From: an uncultured Prevotellaceae bacterium
Lineage (GTDB): Bacteria; Bacteroidota; Bacteroidia; Bacteroidales; Bacteroidaceae
Direction: 5' to 3'
Assembly (NCBI GenBank): GCA_902799765.1
Contig: CADCBZ010000047.1
Location: 1-40,965 of the forward strand
Length of the DNA: 40,965 nt
The position numbers and the translations under genes are program-made. Below the pieces are notes generated by a model that did no database searches, was not told the DNA's origin, and saw only the letters and a list, made by a program, of their open reading frames with translations. Shown here piece by piece: positions 8,961 to 19,181 of the stretch (its first letter is position 1; each line of letters opens with the position of its first letter).

Positions 8961-9887
8961 ATGAAATACATCAGGATATTTACCATTGTCGTGACTGGTC
9001 TGTTGATACTGGCCGGTTGTGGACAATCCTATGAGGAGACTAAACGACTGTCAAGGGAACAGCGGCTAAGACTGGCTCGCGAGGATTCTGCTGCCCTGAA
9101 GATTGCTGTGATGCCGACCCTCGACTGCCTACCTATTTTTATCGCTAAAGATCACCAGCTGTTTGATACGGTTGTGGATATTCGACTGAAGCGCTATACT
9201 GCCCAGATGGATTGTGATACAGCCATGATGAGAGGAAGGGTAGAGGGTATGGTGACAGATCTTGTGCGAGCCGAACGGATCATTCAGTCAGGTATGCCTC
9301 TGAAATATGTTGCTACGACGAATGCCTATTGGCTGCTGATCAGTAACCGTAACCAGCGTATCACCCAGTTGAAGCATCTGGACGATAAGATGCTGGCGAT
9401 GACCCGTTATTCAGTGACCGATCTCTTAGGCGATCTGGCGGTGGATAGTGCAAAGTTGAAAACTGAACGGGTGTTCCGTATCCAGGTAAATGATGTGTAT
9501 GTCCGTCTGAAGATGTTGGAAAACAACGAGATGGATGCCCTGCTACTCACAGAGCCTCAGGCTACACAGGCATTATTGAAGAAACATAAGGTCCTGCTTG
9601 ACACTCGTCAGGAAGATATCCAGATGGGTGTTATTGCATTCAGAGAAAAAGGTATGGACGATCAGAACCGAAAGAAGCAGATGGAGGTTTTCCTGAAAGG
9701 CTATAATGACGCTTGCGACTCTATCAATAAGTTTGGTGTACGCCATTATAAGGATGTGATCAGGAAATACTATACCATCTCAGAGCCAGCACTCAAGAGC
9801 CTGCCAGATTCCTTGAAGTATAATCATGCCGAAGCGCCTCGACAGAAAGATGTGGAACGTGCGCAGCAATGGCTTTCAAAGAAGTAG
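8961..9887 (+). CDS. Substrate-binding-type lipoprotein (SsuA/THI5-like)
   Basis: A 308-residue lipoprotein. The N-terminus is a signal peptide with lipobox LILAGC and a lipidated Cys20. The mature domain begins with LKIAVMPTLDCLPIFIAKDH, the first strand and helix of the NMT1/SsuA-type periplasmic binding fold (two lobes, a loop reading VATTNAYWLLISNR in the middle). Such proteins capture small nitrogen or sulphur compounds for ABC importers, but no permease or ATPase gene lies next to it. It is followed after three bases by a TPR protein gene. The ligand is unknown. Confidence 0.8.
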   Translation: MKYIRIFTIVVTGLLILAGCGQSYEETKRLSREQRLRLAREDSAALKIAVMPTLDCLPIFIAKDHQLFDTVVDIRLKRYTAQMDCDTAMMRGRVEGMVTDLVRAERIIQSGMPLKYVATTNAYWLLISNRNQRITQLKHLDDKMLAMTRYSVTDLLGDLAVDSAKLKTERVFRIQVNDVYVRLKMLENNEMDALLLTEPQATQALLKKHKVLLDTRQEDIQMGVIAFREKGMDDQNRKKQMEVFLKGYNDACDSINKFGVRHYKDVIRKYYTISEPALKSLPDSLKYNHAEAPRQKDVERAQQWLSKK

Positions 9888-9890
9888 TTT

Positions 9891-12068
9891 ATGGATACAC
9901 ATCAGAGTCTGAAAGAGGTACTTGGTCATTTGGAGGCACGTAACCTGAGTGCAGCCATCAACGGTCTGGAGAGTTTCTTGTCTGTCCATCCGAACCAAAT
10001 TAATTCCGATCGTCTGCATGCCGTACGTACAGACTATCAGCTGATGGCAGATTATTGGAAACGAGGGTTTAAAGATCCTCAGCTGCCTGCACTCTACCAG
10101 TCATTGTTACAGCGGCTGTATGTGTTATGTGCGAATATCAGCCGCAGTTATGCGATTGGCCATAATTCTTTCCTGTCGTCCATTTATTTGCGTCAGCATA
10201 TGTCGGCTCGCGACTGGTCGCCTCAGAATATCCGTGAGGAACTGGAGACTTTTGTCTCCGATGTTGCTATCTTGGAGTTAGAGTCTCCCCAACAGCGTGA
10301 GACTAAACAACGAGAGTTGTACAGACAGCATCAGCATGACATGAATGTGCTATTTGACCAGATTCTAACATCTGATATATGGACGGATGGCATTGCGACG
10401 GTGATGGAGGATATGCTCTTGTCGCCTACTGTTGATACGAATGATCAACAGCTGATCATCAGTGCCATGATGCTTTCTACATTGGAGCATTTCGATATGG
10501 CAAAGTTTCGCACACTTATCCATGTATATGAAAAAGCAGTTGATGAACGGGTACGTCAGAGGGCACTTGTCGGCTGGGTACTGACACTTAATAGTCGTCT
10601 GGTTGCCTCCATTTATCCAGAACAGATAGATCTGGTACATCATCTGTTGGAAGACGAAGATCGTTGCAAGGAACTGGTAGAACTTCAGGAGCAGATCGTG
10701 TTCTGTATGAATGCAGAGCATGATACGCAGACCATCCAACGGGAGATTATGCCTGATCTGATGAAGAACCAGTCCTTCCGTATGACGCGTAATGGCATCG
10801 AGGAGACGGAAGAGGATCCGATGGAGGATATTCTGCATCCAGGAGAACAGGAGCGTAAACTGGAACAGATGGAAGCCAGTTTCCAACGGATGGTGAATAT
10901 GCAGAAACAGGGGTCTGATATCTATTTCGGAGGTTTCTCCCAGATGAAACGATTTACTTTCTTCAATGAGTTGAGCAACTGGTTTATGCCTTTCTATCCG
11001 AACCATCCAGATGTGGTAGAGGTGATGGATAAGACAGGCTTGAGCCGTTTCCTGAATGTGATGGGGGAGAAAGGACCTTTCTGTAATAGTGATAAGTATT
11101 CTTTTGTCTTTGCCTTCCAACAGGTTATCAATCAGATTCCACAGAATATGCGTGAGATGCTGATGAGAGGCGAGGCTACTGTTAATGAGCTTGCCACTGA
11201 GGAACTGGAGAGTGCAGCCTATATCCGCCGTACCTACCTGCAGGACCTCTATCGTTTCTTCCGCTTGTTCCCCATGCGTACGGCATTCGTAAATCCCTTT
11301 GATGTGGATGGCAGCTATCTGTTCTTCGCAGATCCGATCTTCTCAAAGACGCACTTGGAACTTTTCTTCAATGACGTAACGGCTTTCTTCTTAAAGCAGG
11401 ATCGGCTGTATAATGTCCTAAAGCTGTTGGCCAATTATGGAGAGGCGCGTCGTGATTTCCAATTCTGGATGATGTACGGCTATCTGGCACAACACTATGC
11501 GAATGAGTCGGCGTTGGCATTCAGCGACCTTCAAAGCTATGCCAATGCTTTGGAAATACAGCCTGATCATGAAAGGGCGTTGGCAGGTCTTGCGCGTGCC
11601 TTGTTCTCTCGTGAGATGTATGAGGAGGCATTGGAGACCTACGATAAGTTACTCACGATCTGTCCTGAAAAGAAGAGTTATCGTCTGAACTTTGCTGTTA
11701 GTCTGACGAATCTGGGCCGATATGATGAGGCATTGAAGGAATTGTATCGGCTGAACTACGAGATGCCCGATGACAGGAACGTCAATCGCGTTTTGGCTTG
11801 GACGCTTGTCTGTGAAGGAAAATATGAGGCTGCCGATAAGATCTATGACCAGTTGTTGGCTGCCAGCAATGTGCATCCAGATGATCTGTTGAACTATGGT
11901 TATTCCTTGTGGTTCAGTGGACATATCGATGAGGCTGCCGACTGTTTCCACCGTTTCTTGAAAGAGACGGATTGTGAACCAGAGTTCATCCTTGAGAATG
12001 AGGCTGACCTGTTACGTGAGAAGGGCATTACTGAGCCTGAGCAGCAGATGATGCTCTATATCCTTTGA
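9891..12068 (+). CDS. Large tetratricopeptide-repeat protein
   Basis: A 725-residue protein without signal peptide. The first 500 residues look helical, without a family I can name. The C-terminal part, from about residue 545, holds four TPR-like units, for example ALAGLARALFSREMYEEALE, NFAVSLTNLGRYDEALKELY and LLNYGYSLWFSGHIDEAADC. TPR arrays bind protein partners. It is in an operon with the preceding lipoprotein gene (three-base gap). Its last 41 bases overlap the 3' end of the acyltransferase gene on the other strand. A scaffold role is inference. Confidence 0.8.
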   Translation: MDTHQSLKEVLGHLEARNLSAAINGLESFLSVHPNQINSDRLHAVRTDYQLMADYWKRGFKDPQLPALYQSLLQRLYVLCANISRSYAIGHNSFLSSIYLRQHMSARDWSPQNIREELETFVSDVAILELESPQQRETKQRELYRQHQHDMNVLFDQILTSDIWTDGIATVMEDMLLSPTVDTNDQQLIISAMMLSTLEHFDMAKFRTLIHVYEKAVDERVRQRALVGWVLTLNSRLVASIYPEQIDLVHHLLEDEDRCKELVELQEQIVFCMNAEHDTQTIQREIMPDLMKNQSFRMTRNGIEETEEDPMEDILHPGEQERKLEQMEASFQRMVNMQKQGSDIYFGGFSQMKRFTFFNELSNWFMPFYPNHPDVVEVMDKTGLSRFLNVMGEKGPFCNSDKYSFVFAFQQVINQIPQNMREMLMRGEATVNELATEELESAAYIRRTYLQDLYRFFRLFPMRTAFVNPFDVDGSYLFFADPIFSKTHLELFFNDVTAFFLKQDRLYNVLKLLANYGEARRDFQFWMMYGYLAQHYANESALAFSDLQSYANALEIQPDHERALAGLARALFSREMYEEALETYDKLLTICPEKKSYRLNFAVSLTNLGRYDEALKELYRLNYEMPDDRNVNRVLAWTLVCEGKYEAADKIYDQLLAASNVHPDDLLNYGYSLWFSGHIDEAADCFHRFLKETDCEPEFILENEADLLREKGITEPEQQMMLYIL

Positions 12069-13170
12069 TCCTGTTGGAAATCTGTTCCTGCAACCAGTAG
12101 AGGACAAGTGGGATTCCTACGCCTGCAATGGTGTAGGCCACCCAGAACCAGTCCTGCTGAGAGTACTCGTGGATCACCATGTGGCATCCTATCTGATGGA
12201 TGTCAAGTCCATAATACCAGATCTTCAATAGACTCACCACCTTGTAAGCGCAGATATGGAAGATGAAGATATAAAGTGTGTGATCGCCGATATATGTCAA
12301 CGAACGCTTCAACCAACTCTCATGACGGTCGATCCATTGGCTGATGTTGTAGGTCATCAGGAATCCAAGCAGGGCAGGTATCGGCAGGGAGAGGAATTGC
12401 GTATAGGTGGAACGCCAGTTCATGTTGGCAGTCAGGTATTTCGAGAATAGGAAAACAACGGCTCCAAAGATGATTGCTGTCCAGAGATAGGCATAATGGC
12501 GTGAGATAAAAGTCCGATAACTGTCAACAAACTGACGGAAGATAAAACCACAACCAAAGAAGAAACAGCCCATCAGGTCGCGATAACCTCCCTGAACCAA
12601 GGTCACAATCTTCAAACCCTCATACGTCTTCCAGCCACAAAGCAGCAACATCAGCACACAAATGAGGTAGGGGATAGCCTTCTTGGCCTTGCCCGTTATG
12701 CTCACATCCATCACCTTATATATAATAAGGTATAGGATACTGGCCACGAATAATCCTCTGAAGAACCAGAATGCGCCACAGAGGAACTGATCGTATCCAC
12801 CCATGGCTGTCACGATATTCCATAGGTTCTGTTGTATCTGATGCCACGTGTAGGGATGGGTCACGCCCCCCATCTCATTACCATATCTTTCATTCAATAT
12901 CCCTAAATCGAACATCCAGTTGTGAATGATCAGAAAGAACACCGACCACTTCACGAAAGGCCAGTAGAGACCCTTCACCCGTTTCTTCACAAACGAAGCC
13001 TCGTCGTTCAGATATTTGAGTGAGAAGAAATAGCCTGCCGTAATGAAGAAGAGCGGCATGTGGAATTCAAAGATAAACTTACAGAGCCAACCAGGAGCCT
13101 CGGCATGGGCTATCACCATCAGGATGATGGCAATGCCTTTGCAGATGGATATAGTCGTATCACGCTTCAT
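12028..13170 (-). CDS. Membrane acyltransferase family 3 protein
   Basis: A 380-residue polytopic membrane protein of the acyltransferase-3 family (OafA/NolL type). The N-terminus has the family pattern of a charged start, a helix reading IAIILMVIAHA with its catalytic-type His, and HMPLFFITAGYFF. About ten hydrophobic helices follow. Members acylate sugars or lipids at the cytoplasmic membrane. It is the last gene of the minus-strand envelope operon, three bases after the phospholipase-D-like gene, and its 3' end overlaps the TPR gene. Confidence 0.88.
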   Translation of the reverse strand: MKRDTTISICKGIAIILMVIAHAEAPGWLCKFIFEFHMPLFFITAGYFFSLKYLNDEASFVKKRVKGLYWPFVKWSVFFLIIHNWMFDLGILNERYGNEMGGVTHPYTWHQIQQNLWNIVTAMGGYDQFLCGAFWFFRGLFVASILYLIIYKVMDVSITGKAKKAIPYLICVLMLLLCGWKTYEGLKIVTLVQGGYRDLMGCFFFGCGFIFRQFVDSYRTFISRHYAYLWTAIIFGAVVFLFSKYLTANMNWRSTYTQFLSLPIPALLGFLMTYNISQWIDRHESWLKRSLTYIGDHTLYIFIFHICAYKVVSLLKIWYYGLDIHQIGCHMVIHEYSQQDWFWVAYTIAGVGIPLVLYWLQEQISNRIKGYRASSAAQAQ

Positions 13171-13173
13171 GGG

Positions 13174-14409
13174 CTATAGTAAAAAAGTCAGTAGATGGCC
13201 GAACCACCCTTTGAATTTCTTCCAGGTCGTACGTGTTTTCTTCCATTCCTCCTCAGTCATGTAGTCGCATTTCTGGGTGTCCTGAATAAACTTATCCTCC
13301 AGTTGATGGGTGGTCTCTGGGTCGATGATGATGGCATTGATCTCATAATCATATCGCAGACTGCGGGCATCCAGGTTCGTACTTCCTACAGTGCAGTATT
13401 TCCCATCCACCATCATGATCTTCGAGTGATGGAATCCAGGTCGATAGCGCCAGACATTGACCCCACGTTTCGACAACCTGTACGTATTATAGAGCACGAT
13501 CTCAGGCATCAATGGCTCGTCGTATCTCGAAGAGATGAGAATATCCATCTTCACCCCTCTGTCAGCACAGCGTTTCAAGGCTTTCATGATGGATTGCGTA
13601 GGGGCAAAGTAAGGATTGACAATCTTCACAGAGTCCTTGGCACGGTCGAGGGCATGGATATAGAAACGGCGCATGATCTTGTTGGTGGTATGTGGCTCAC
13701 GATTGGCAATGCCTATCATCTTATCTCCTGCTGGTTTCCCTTGGAAATACTTCGGATCATTGAGCTCTTCTTTAGTGACCTTTTTCCACATCCGTAAGAA
13801 GATACGCTGCAGCTCATTGACAACTGGCCCCTCAAGCCGACAATGCATATCGCGCCATTCGCCCACCTGTTCAGTACCAACAATATAATAGTCGGCCACA
13901 TTCATACCTCCAGTATAGCCGATCTCCCCGTCGATGACAACAATCTTACGATGATCGCGAGGCCAGATATGATTGACCCATGGAAAGCGGATGGGGTCAA
14001 ATTCATAAATGTCGATACTGTCGGCATGGAGCTTTTCGAGATGTTCCTTCTTCAGTGGCTTGTTATTGGAGTCATTGCCAAAACCGTCAAAGAGGGCACG
14101 AACTTCCACACCTTCCTTCCTCTTCTCGCGCAGGATATCAAACAACAATCCTGCAATAGAGTCGTTACGGAAGTTGAAGTATTCCAGATGCACGCTGCTC
14201 TTGGCCTGACGGATGGCCTCAAACATGTCGGCAAACTTCTCTCTGCCCGACATGAGCAACTTGATGCTGTTTTGATTAGTGAATTCGATGCCTTCCTGTC
14301 GCATGTCCTCCACAAGTAGGGAGTCGCTACTCTGGGCATGTCCATAGAGAGATATCAGCAGGAATAGAATCGTGACTATTCCTGCTGATCGTTGATATTC
14401 TGTTATCAT
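13174..14409 (-). CDS. Phospholipase D / cardiolipin synthase-like protein, exported
   Basis: It has two HKD motifs: H153-x-K155-x4-D160 followed by GGMN, and H328-x-K330-x4-D335 followed by GSTNLD. This is the full active site of the phospholipase D superfamily, and the layout fits bacterial cardiolipin synthases. Length is 411 residues. Unlike classical ClsA, it has a single N-terminal hydrophobic segment ending in GHAQS that looks like a cleavable signal peptide, so the catalytic part would be periplasmic. Its ATG overlaps the hybrid-regulator stop (ATGA). Confidence 0.88.
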   Translation of the reverse strand: MITEYQRSAGIVTILFLLISLYGHAQSSDSLLVEDMRQEGIEFTNQNSIKLLMSGREKFADMFEAIRQAKSSVHLEYFNFRNDSIAGLLFDILREKRKEGVEVRALFDGFGNDSNNKPLKKEHLEKLHADSIDIYEFDPIRFPWVNHIWPRDHRKIVVIDGEIGYTGGMNVADYYIVGTEQVGEWRDMHCRLEGPVVNELQRIFLRMWKKVTKEELNDPKYFQGKPAGDKMIGIANREPHTTNKIMRRFYIHALDRAKDSVKIVNPYFAPTQSIMKALKRCADRGVKMDILISSRYDEPLMPEIVLYNTYRLSKRGVNVWRYRPGFHHSKIMMVDGKYCTVGSTNLDARSLRYDYEINAIIIDPETTHQLEDKFIQDTQKCDYMTEEEWKKTRTTWKKFKGWFGHLLTFLL

Positions 14410-17400
14410 TTACGATGTTTTAATCTATATTCGAGTGGCGTCATGCCAAACTTATCCTTGAAGATGTTGATGAAGTTCTCCGCCGTCATGAATCCGACGT
14501 TTGTAGCCAACTCACTCATGTTGATATTCGTACGTTTCAGCAGGATGCAGGCATGCTTCAGGCGCATGTCACGTATCAGTTCTGCTGGGGTCTTGGCAGT
14601 CAGACTACGTATCCTGTGGAAGAACGGCACGCGTCCCATACCCATGGCCGTAGCCAACTCCTCAAGGCTGATCTGCCCACGACTCATGTTCTGCATCACA
14701 TATTGCTCAATGTTCTTGATCAGCTGTTGATCCATAGCGTCAAGCATCGAGAAGTCCGACATGTTCATTGCTGTCATGGTAGTGATGGCGGTTTCTTTCT
14801 CTGGCTCTTCCTCTTCCTCAACCTTGGCCAACTGGTTGTTACGCTTGATGATCTTCGTGTCAACGCGGTTTACTGGGTCGTCGGCATCTGGCTCACCATC
14901 ATTTTGTGGCTTGTATTCTGTGATACCATAAGTCTCTGTGGCTGTGGTCATACTAGAGCTATGACCTTCGAGCATACGTGTCTCAGCACCTTCAATCAGA
15001 TTGCTATTGGCCTGGATCGGACCCAGTCCGAGCAGTTTGTTGAAGCGCATGGTAGCCTCCTGCAGATTAAACGGCTTCGCCAGATAGTCATCAGCAGAAA
15101 GGGTGATGTTCTGGTTGCGCATGTCGTTTGGCGTCAGCATACCTTCTGTCATCAGCACAAACTTGATCTTCTGTGTGGCGATGTTTGTCTTCAACTGGTT
15201 ACACAGATCACTACCAGTCATCTCTGGCATGTCCTGTTTACAGATGACGATATCGCAACGCATCTCTTCAAGGTCGGCTGCGGCCTTCTCAATATTGTCA
15301 TAGGCATGGAAGTCATATACAAACTTCAAACGGGCTGTCGCAAACTGCAGGAAGTCGATATTGTCGTCGATCATCACCATCGTGAACTGCATCGTAGGCT
15401 GATCCATGGCAGCCTTTGTTGGGATGGCGCTCTCTGTGGTCAGGGCGTGGTTGGCAATCTCTGGCATCTCGATCTCGCCACGTCCGTTCAGTTCCAGACG
15501 ATCGTGAACCACCGTCTTCGCCTTCTCTTCAGGATTCTCCAGATTCATCTGCATATCGCTGACACGTGTGATGATCTGCAGCATCTGCGAGTGGAGGGCA
15601 TTCAGCTGCTCGCGCTCCTCCAATGACTTCTCTGACTCAGAGAGATTCGTGATGATGGAGGTCATACGGGCCATCGGCTGTCGCAAGTCTTCACTGGCAG
15701 CCTTGATCTCCTCACGCTGCATGGCGAGCTGGTCGATCACAGCCTTCTTCCTGGCCTTGATCACCTTGAGCTGCTTCAGACCGATGCGCCAGAAGTAGAT
15801 AGCTACAATGGCGATGATGATATATGCTGTGATCATCCACCACGACAACAGCCAGTGGCGATCGACGCGAATGTCTAAGGTACGCTCCTGATTGCTGACG
15901 GCACCTTCGGCACTGATGGCCTTCACATGCAGGGTGTAGCTTCCGCTTGGCAGGTCCTTGAAGGTCACACCGTGGGTCAGGGCGTTACCGTTGCGCCAGT
16001 CCTCGTCTTTATTTTCCATCCAGTACATGAACTGCAGACGTTCACTCTGGTTATAGTTACCAGCGGCAAACTTGATGGTGAAGGTGTTCTGGTCATGGCC
16101 CAACTCCAGACGAGTGGTCTCGTTGAGTGCCTGTGCCAGTATCACTCGATTCTGATACTCGTGACCTGTCAGGATCTCCTCCTCACCGATAAAGAGCTGT
16201 GTCAGCATCACACGAGGCAGGGCGTCGTTCTCATCATTGGCCTTTTCTAACACCCAGTTCACACCAAACTGTCCTCCCAACAATACGTTTCCGTCCTGTC
16301 GTGTCAGGATAGCACCAGGGTTGAACTCATTACTCTGCAGACCGTCGGCCGTCGTGTAGTTATAGAGTCCGTAGTTGTTGCTACCGTCCTCATGATTGCG
16401 CTGAACCACGATACGACTCACACCACTGCTGGTAGTGATCCACATATTATGGTTCTTGTCTTCTGCAATGCCACACACATTGTTATTGCTGAGACCTTGT
16501 TTCTCTGTCAGATAGTTCAGACTGTCGTTCTCCAGATTCAGGATGTTCAGACCTTCACGTGTACCTACCCAGATCAGACCTCTGGAGTCCTGAACCACCT
16601 GGGTGATATAGTTGTTGGTAAACGACTTGATGTTCGATGCATTACCAGTCAGCACCGTTTTCTCTGTCGAAGAAAGGTTCAGTATCACCAATCCCTCGGC
16701 CGTACCGATATAGAGGTCGTTGCTCTTGCCATCCTTATTATAGAAAAGGCTAGTGATGTTGTTCGTATGCAGTTTGCCGTTCTCACGAGTATAGGATGAG
16801 AAAGTGTTCATCTTGGGGTTATACACCTGCAGACCACCGTTGGTGGCAATCCACAAGTTACCCACCTTATCCGTACAGAGGGCATTGATATGGTCATCGA
16901 TCAGGGTGGCCATACTGTCCTTGGCTAAAGAGTAGAAGGTTGTACTGCCGTTTTTGATACGTGTCAGTCCGTTGCGTTTGGTTCCCACCCAGAGACTACC
17001 GTCATTGGTGGTGCCCATAGCCGAGATCTTCAGACTCGACAGCGGACCGTCATAGTTAATGACGCCCTTATCACTCGTACCATACCAGACGGTACCGTTG
17101 GCATCCTGTGCCATGGCTGTGACGTCGCCGATATGATCAGAACCGAAACGGTAGATATATTTTCCAGAATAGGCGACACCTGATTTCTCAGTACCTACCC
17201 AGATCAGATCGGTATCATCTACATAGACGCTCTGGATGCTGACCACCTCAGTAATCCACTGGCTGTCGTTGATGTTTCGCGGTTGCACTGGTGTTATCTC
17301 GCGGGTGTTGGGATCCATCATAAGCAGTCCAAGTTGGTCGGAACCGATCCAGATGTTACCTTTTCGGTCACAAGCCATGCCGTTCACGTTACGGTCAACT

Positions 17401-18200
17401 CCAATACCCGTCAATCCCAGATTGTTACCAATGCTAGTGTCCCAGGTGTTAGTTCCCTTGTCGTATAAATACAAGGTGCCCTGACCATACAGCCAGATGT
17501 TATCCTGATTGTCAGCAAAGGCCTTGAGCGATTTGTTCTTACGGTTACTTAGCTCGGGGATTCTGTTTGAGGTCCAGACGGTATGCTGCTGGTGCATCAC
17601 ATCGCAGCACACCACACGTCCGTCTTCATACACGATCAGCGCACCCTCTCTGCACTCACTGATGGATACAACCGTACCCTGAGGCACACCATGAGAGTCG
17701 TCAGTATAACCGAATTCGAAAAGCAACTGCTGCTGTTGGTTATAGCATACCACGCCCTTGTTGGGAATGGCTCCCCAGAGATTCTTGTGCTGGTCGATAT
17801 AGACGACACTGGGAATCGTCTCGATACCCATCCTCGAGAACGTCTGTTTCATGTCACGCTCGAAACTCTCTGTCTGATGGTGGTAGATGCAATAGCCTGA
17901 AGAGGTCTCTACCAGCAGGCTGCCGTCGAGCATCTCCTGGATTGATACGATATAACTGTCGTTGAGCGAGGAACCGTCCTGTGAGTCACTTTGGAAATTC
18001 CTGAAAGTATAGCCGTCGAAACGGTATAGTCCGGCAGGTGTACCAAACCACATGTAACCCTTTGAGTCTTTCAGGATACAGTTTACCTGACTGGAAGTCA
18101 GTCCCTCACGTGCGTCGAGTGTTTTAAACAGGTAGTCTGCCAGCACCGCTAACGGCAGCGCCAACAGCAACACAATCAACAGTCTCTTTATTATCTTCAT
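14406..18200 (-). CDS. Hybrid two-component-like regulator with degenerate kinase and receiver
   Basis: 1264 residues. After an N-terminal signal/anchor come two-component-regulator propeller repeats (first unit GYMWFGTPAGLYRFDG), a Y_Y_Y domain, a transmembrane helix near residues 785-805, a helical stretch, a receiver domain (about 938-1060) and a C-terminal AraC-type helix-turn-helix (last 100 residues). This is the layout of Bacteroidetes hybrid regulators, but key parts are missing. The H-box reads SEDLRQPM with E837 in place of the phosphorylated His. There is no ATPase domain, since only about 100 residues separate the H-box from the receiver. The receiver carries K988 where the phosphoacceptor Asp belongs (CKQDMPEM). 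The acidic pair, Thr and switch Lys (DDYLAKPF) of the receiver remain. It must signal without phosphotransfer, if it signals at all. It lies in one operon with kdsA and kdsD. Confidence 0.92.
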   Translation of the reverse strand: MKIIKRLLIVLLLALPLAVLADYLFKTLDAREGLTSSQVNCILKDSKGYMWFGTPAGLYRFDGYTFRNFQSDSQDGSSLNDSYIVSIQEMLDGSLLVETSSGYCIYHHQTESFERDMKQTFSRMGIETIPSVVYIDQHKNLWGAIPNKGVVCYNQQQQLLFEFGYTDDSHGVPQGTVVSISECREGALIVYEDGRVVCCDVMHQQHTVWTSNRIPELSNRKNKSLKAFADNQDNIWLYGQGTLYLYDKGTNTWDTSIGNNLGLTGIGVDRNVNGMACDRKGNIWIGSDQLGLLMMDPNTREITPVQPRNINDSQWITEVVSIQSVYVDDTDLIWVGTEKSGVAYSGKYIYRFGSDHIGDVTAMAQDANGTVWYGTSDKGVINYDGPLSSLKISAMGTTNDGSLWVGTKRNGLTRIKNGSTTFYSLAKDSMATLIDDHINALCTDKVGNLWIATNGGLQVYNPKMNTFSSYTRENGKLHTNNITSLFYNKDGKSNDLYIGTAEGLVILNLSSTEKTVLTGNASNIKSFTNNYITQVVQDSRGLIWVGTREGLNILNLENDSLNYLTEKQGLSNNNVCGIAEDKNHNMWITTSSGVSRIVVQRNHEDGSNNYGLYNYTTADGLQSNEFNPGAILTRQDGNVLLGGQFGVNWVLEKANDENDALPRVMLTQLFIGEEEILTGHEYQNRVILAQALNETTRLELGHDQNTFTIKFAAGNYNQSERLQFMYWMENKDEDWRNGNALTHGVTFKDLPSGSYTLHVKAISAEGAVSNQERTLDIRVDRHWLLSWWMITAYIIIAIVAIYFWRIGLKQLKVIKARKKAVIDQLAMQREEIKAASEDLRQPMARMTSIITNLSESEKSLEEREQLNALHSQMLQIITRVSDMQMNLENPEEKAKTVVHDRLELNGRGEIEMPEIANHALTTESAIPTKAAMDQPTMQFTMVMIDDNIDFLQFATARLKFVYDFHAYDNIEKAAADLEEMRCDIVICKQDMPEMTGSDLCNQLKTNIATQKIKFVLMTEGMLTPNDMRNQNITLSADDYLAKPFNLQEATMRFNKLLGLGPIQANSNLIEGAETRMLEGHSSSMTTATETYGITEYKPQNDGEPDADDPVNRVDTKIIKRNNQLAKVEEEEEPEKETAITTMTAMNMSDFSMLDAMDQQLIKNIEQYVMQNMSRGQISLEELATAMGMGRVPFFHRIRSLTAKTPAELIRDMRLKHACILLKRTNINMSELATNVGFMTAENFINIFKDKFGMTPLEYRLKHRK

Positions 18201-18228
18201 ATAGGCCTTGTTTTCCTTTTATATCATA

Positions 18229-19176
18229 TTATATCATACATGAGTAATGGTCAACCACACCAAGCAGATGGTTCTGGTTGTCAGTGACCAATACAGAATG
18301 TACCTTATATTTGTTCATAATTCTTTGTATCTCAGTGATCTTGGTCTCAGGCTTCACTGTCTTGGGCGTACGCGTCATGATGTCGCTGACAGTGTGGTCG
18401 AAGAACTCTGCCTGCCATTTCTCCATCGCGCGACGGATATCGCCATCGGTGATCAGCCCCACGATCTCATCATTCACTTCTGCGATGCCTAAGCCCAGCT
18501 TGCCTTTGCTCACCAGGATGATAGCCTCGCCCAGATGCATCTCTGGCGGCAGGATGGGCATATCGTCAGAACGCATCACGTCCTGAGCTGTGGTGAGCAG
18601 TCGCTTGCCGAGCTCTCCGCCAGGATGGAACTGCGCGAAGTCGCGAGGCTTGAAGTTACGCTTCTGGATCAGGGCAACGGCTATCGCATCACCCATCGCC
18701 AACTGCGCCATCGTGGAACTGGTTGGTGCCAGGTTCATCGGACAGGCTTCCTTCTCCACGCCGACGTTCAGGTGGCAGGTTGAATACTTGGCCAGCAGCG
18801 ACTCAGGATTGCCACTCATGCCGATGATCGGTATCTGCATGTGGAGCACCATCGGAATGAAACGCAACAGTTCGTCGGTCTGACCTGAGTTCGAGATGGC
18901 CAGCACGACGTCGTCAGAGGTCATCACACCCAGATCGCCATGAAACACGTCGAGCGGATTGATGAAGAAAGAGGGGGTGCCTGTACTCGACAGGGTGGCA
19001 GCGATCTTAGCACCGATATGGCCGCTCTTGCCCACACCTGTCACGATGATCTTGCCTTTGCAGTCATACATCAGGTTGACAGCCTTCTCAAAGCTGTCGT
19101 CGAGCTGCGGTATCAGTCCCAATACGGCCTCAGCCTCGTCTCTTATGCATTGTATCGCGTATTCTTTCGATGACAT
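18229..19176 (-). CDS. kdsD: Arabinose-5-phosphate isomerase (KpsF/GutQ family)
   Basis: Converts ribulose-5-phosphate to arabinose-5-phosphate, the first committed step to KDO for lipopolysaccharide. The N-terminal SIS domain shows GVGKSGHIGAKIAATLSSTG and AISNSGQTDELL. A HPGGELGKRL linker leads to two CBS domains (from about residue 200), which carry the GLITDGDIRR signature. Length 315 is usual. It follows kdsA by 13 bases, which supports the assignment. Confidence 0.95.
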   Translation of the reverse strand: MSSKEYAIQCIRDEAEAVLGLIPQLDDSFEKAVNLMYDCKGKIIVTGVGKSGHIGAKIAATLSSTGTPSFFINPLDVFHGDLGVMTSDDVVLAISNSGQTDELLRFIPMVLHMQIPIIGMSGNPESLLAKYSTCHLNVGVEKEACPMNLAPTSSTMAQLAMGDAIAVALIQKRNFKPRDFAQFHPGGELGKRLLTTAQDVMRSDDMPILPPEMHLGEAIILVSKGKLGLGIAEVNDEIVGLITDGDIRRAMEKWQAEFFDHTVSDIMTRTPKTVKPETKITEIQRIMNKYKVHSVLVTDNQNHLLGVVDHYSCMI

Positions 19177-19181
19177 AACTT

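Noticed and set aside
10365-11120. 251-codon frame on the minus strand inside the TPR gene
   Set aside because: It is a shadow of the well-supported TPR coding region, rich in His and Ile runs with no domain or upstream signal.
14553-15626. 357-codon plus-strand frame inside the hybrid regulator gene
   Set aside because: Antisense shadow of a clearly coding region; composition is unlike real proteins here and there is no promoter.
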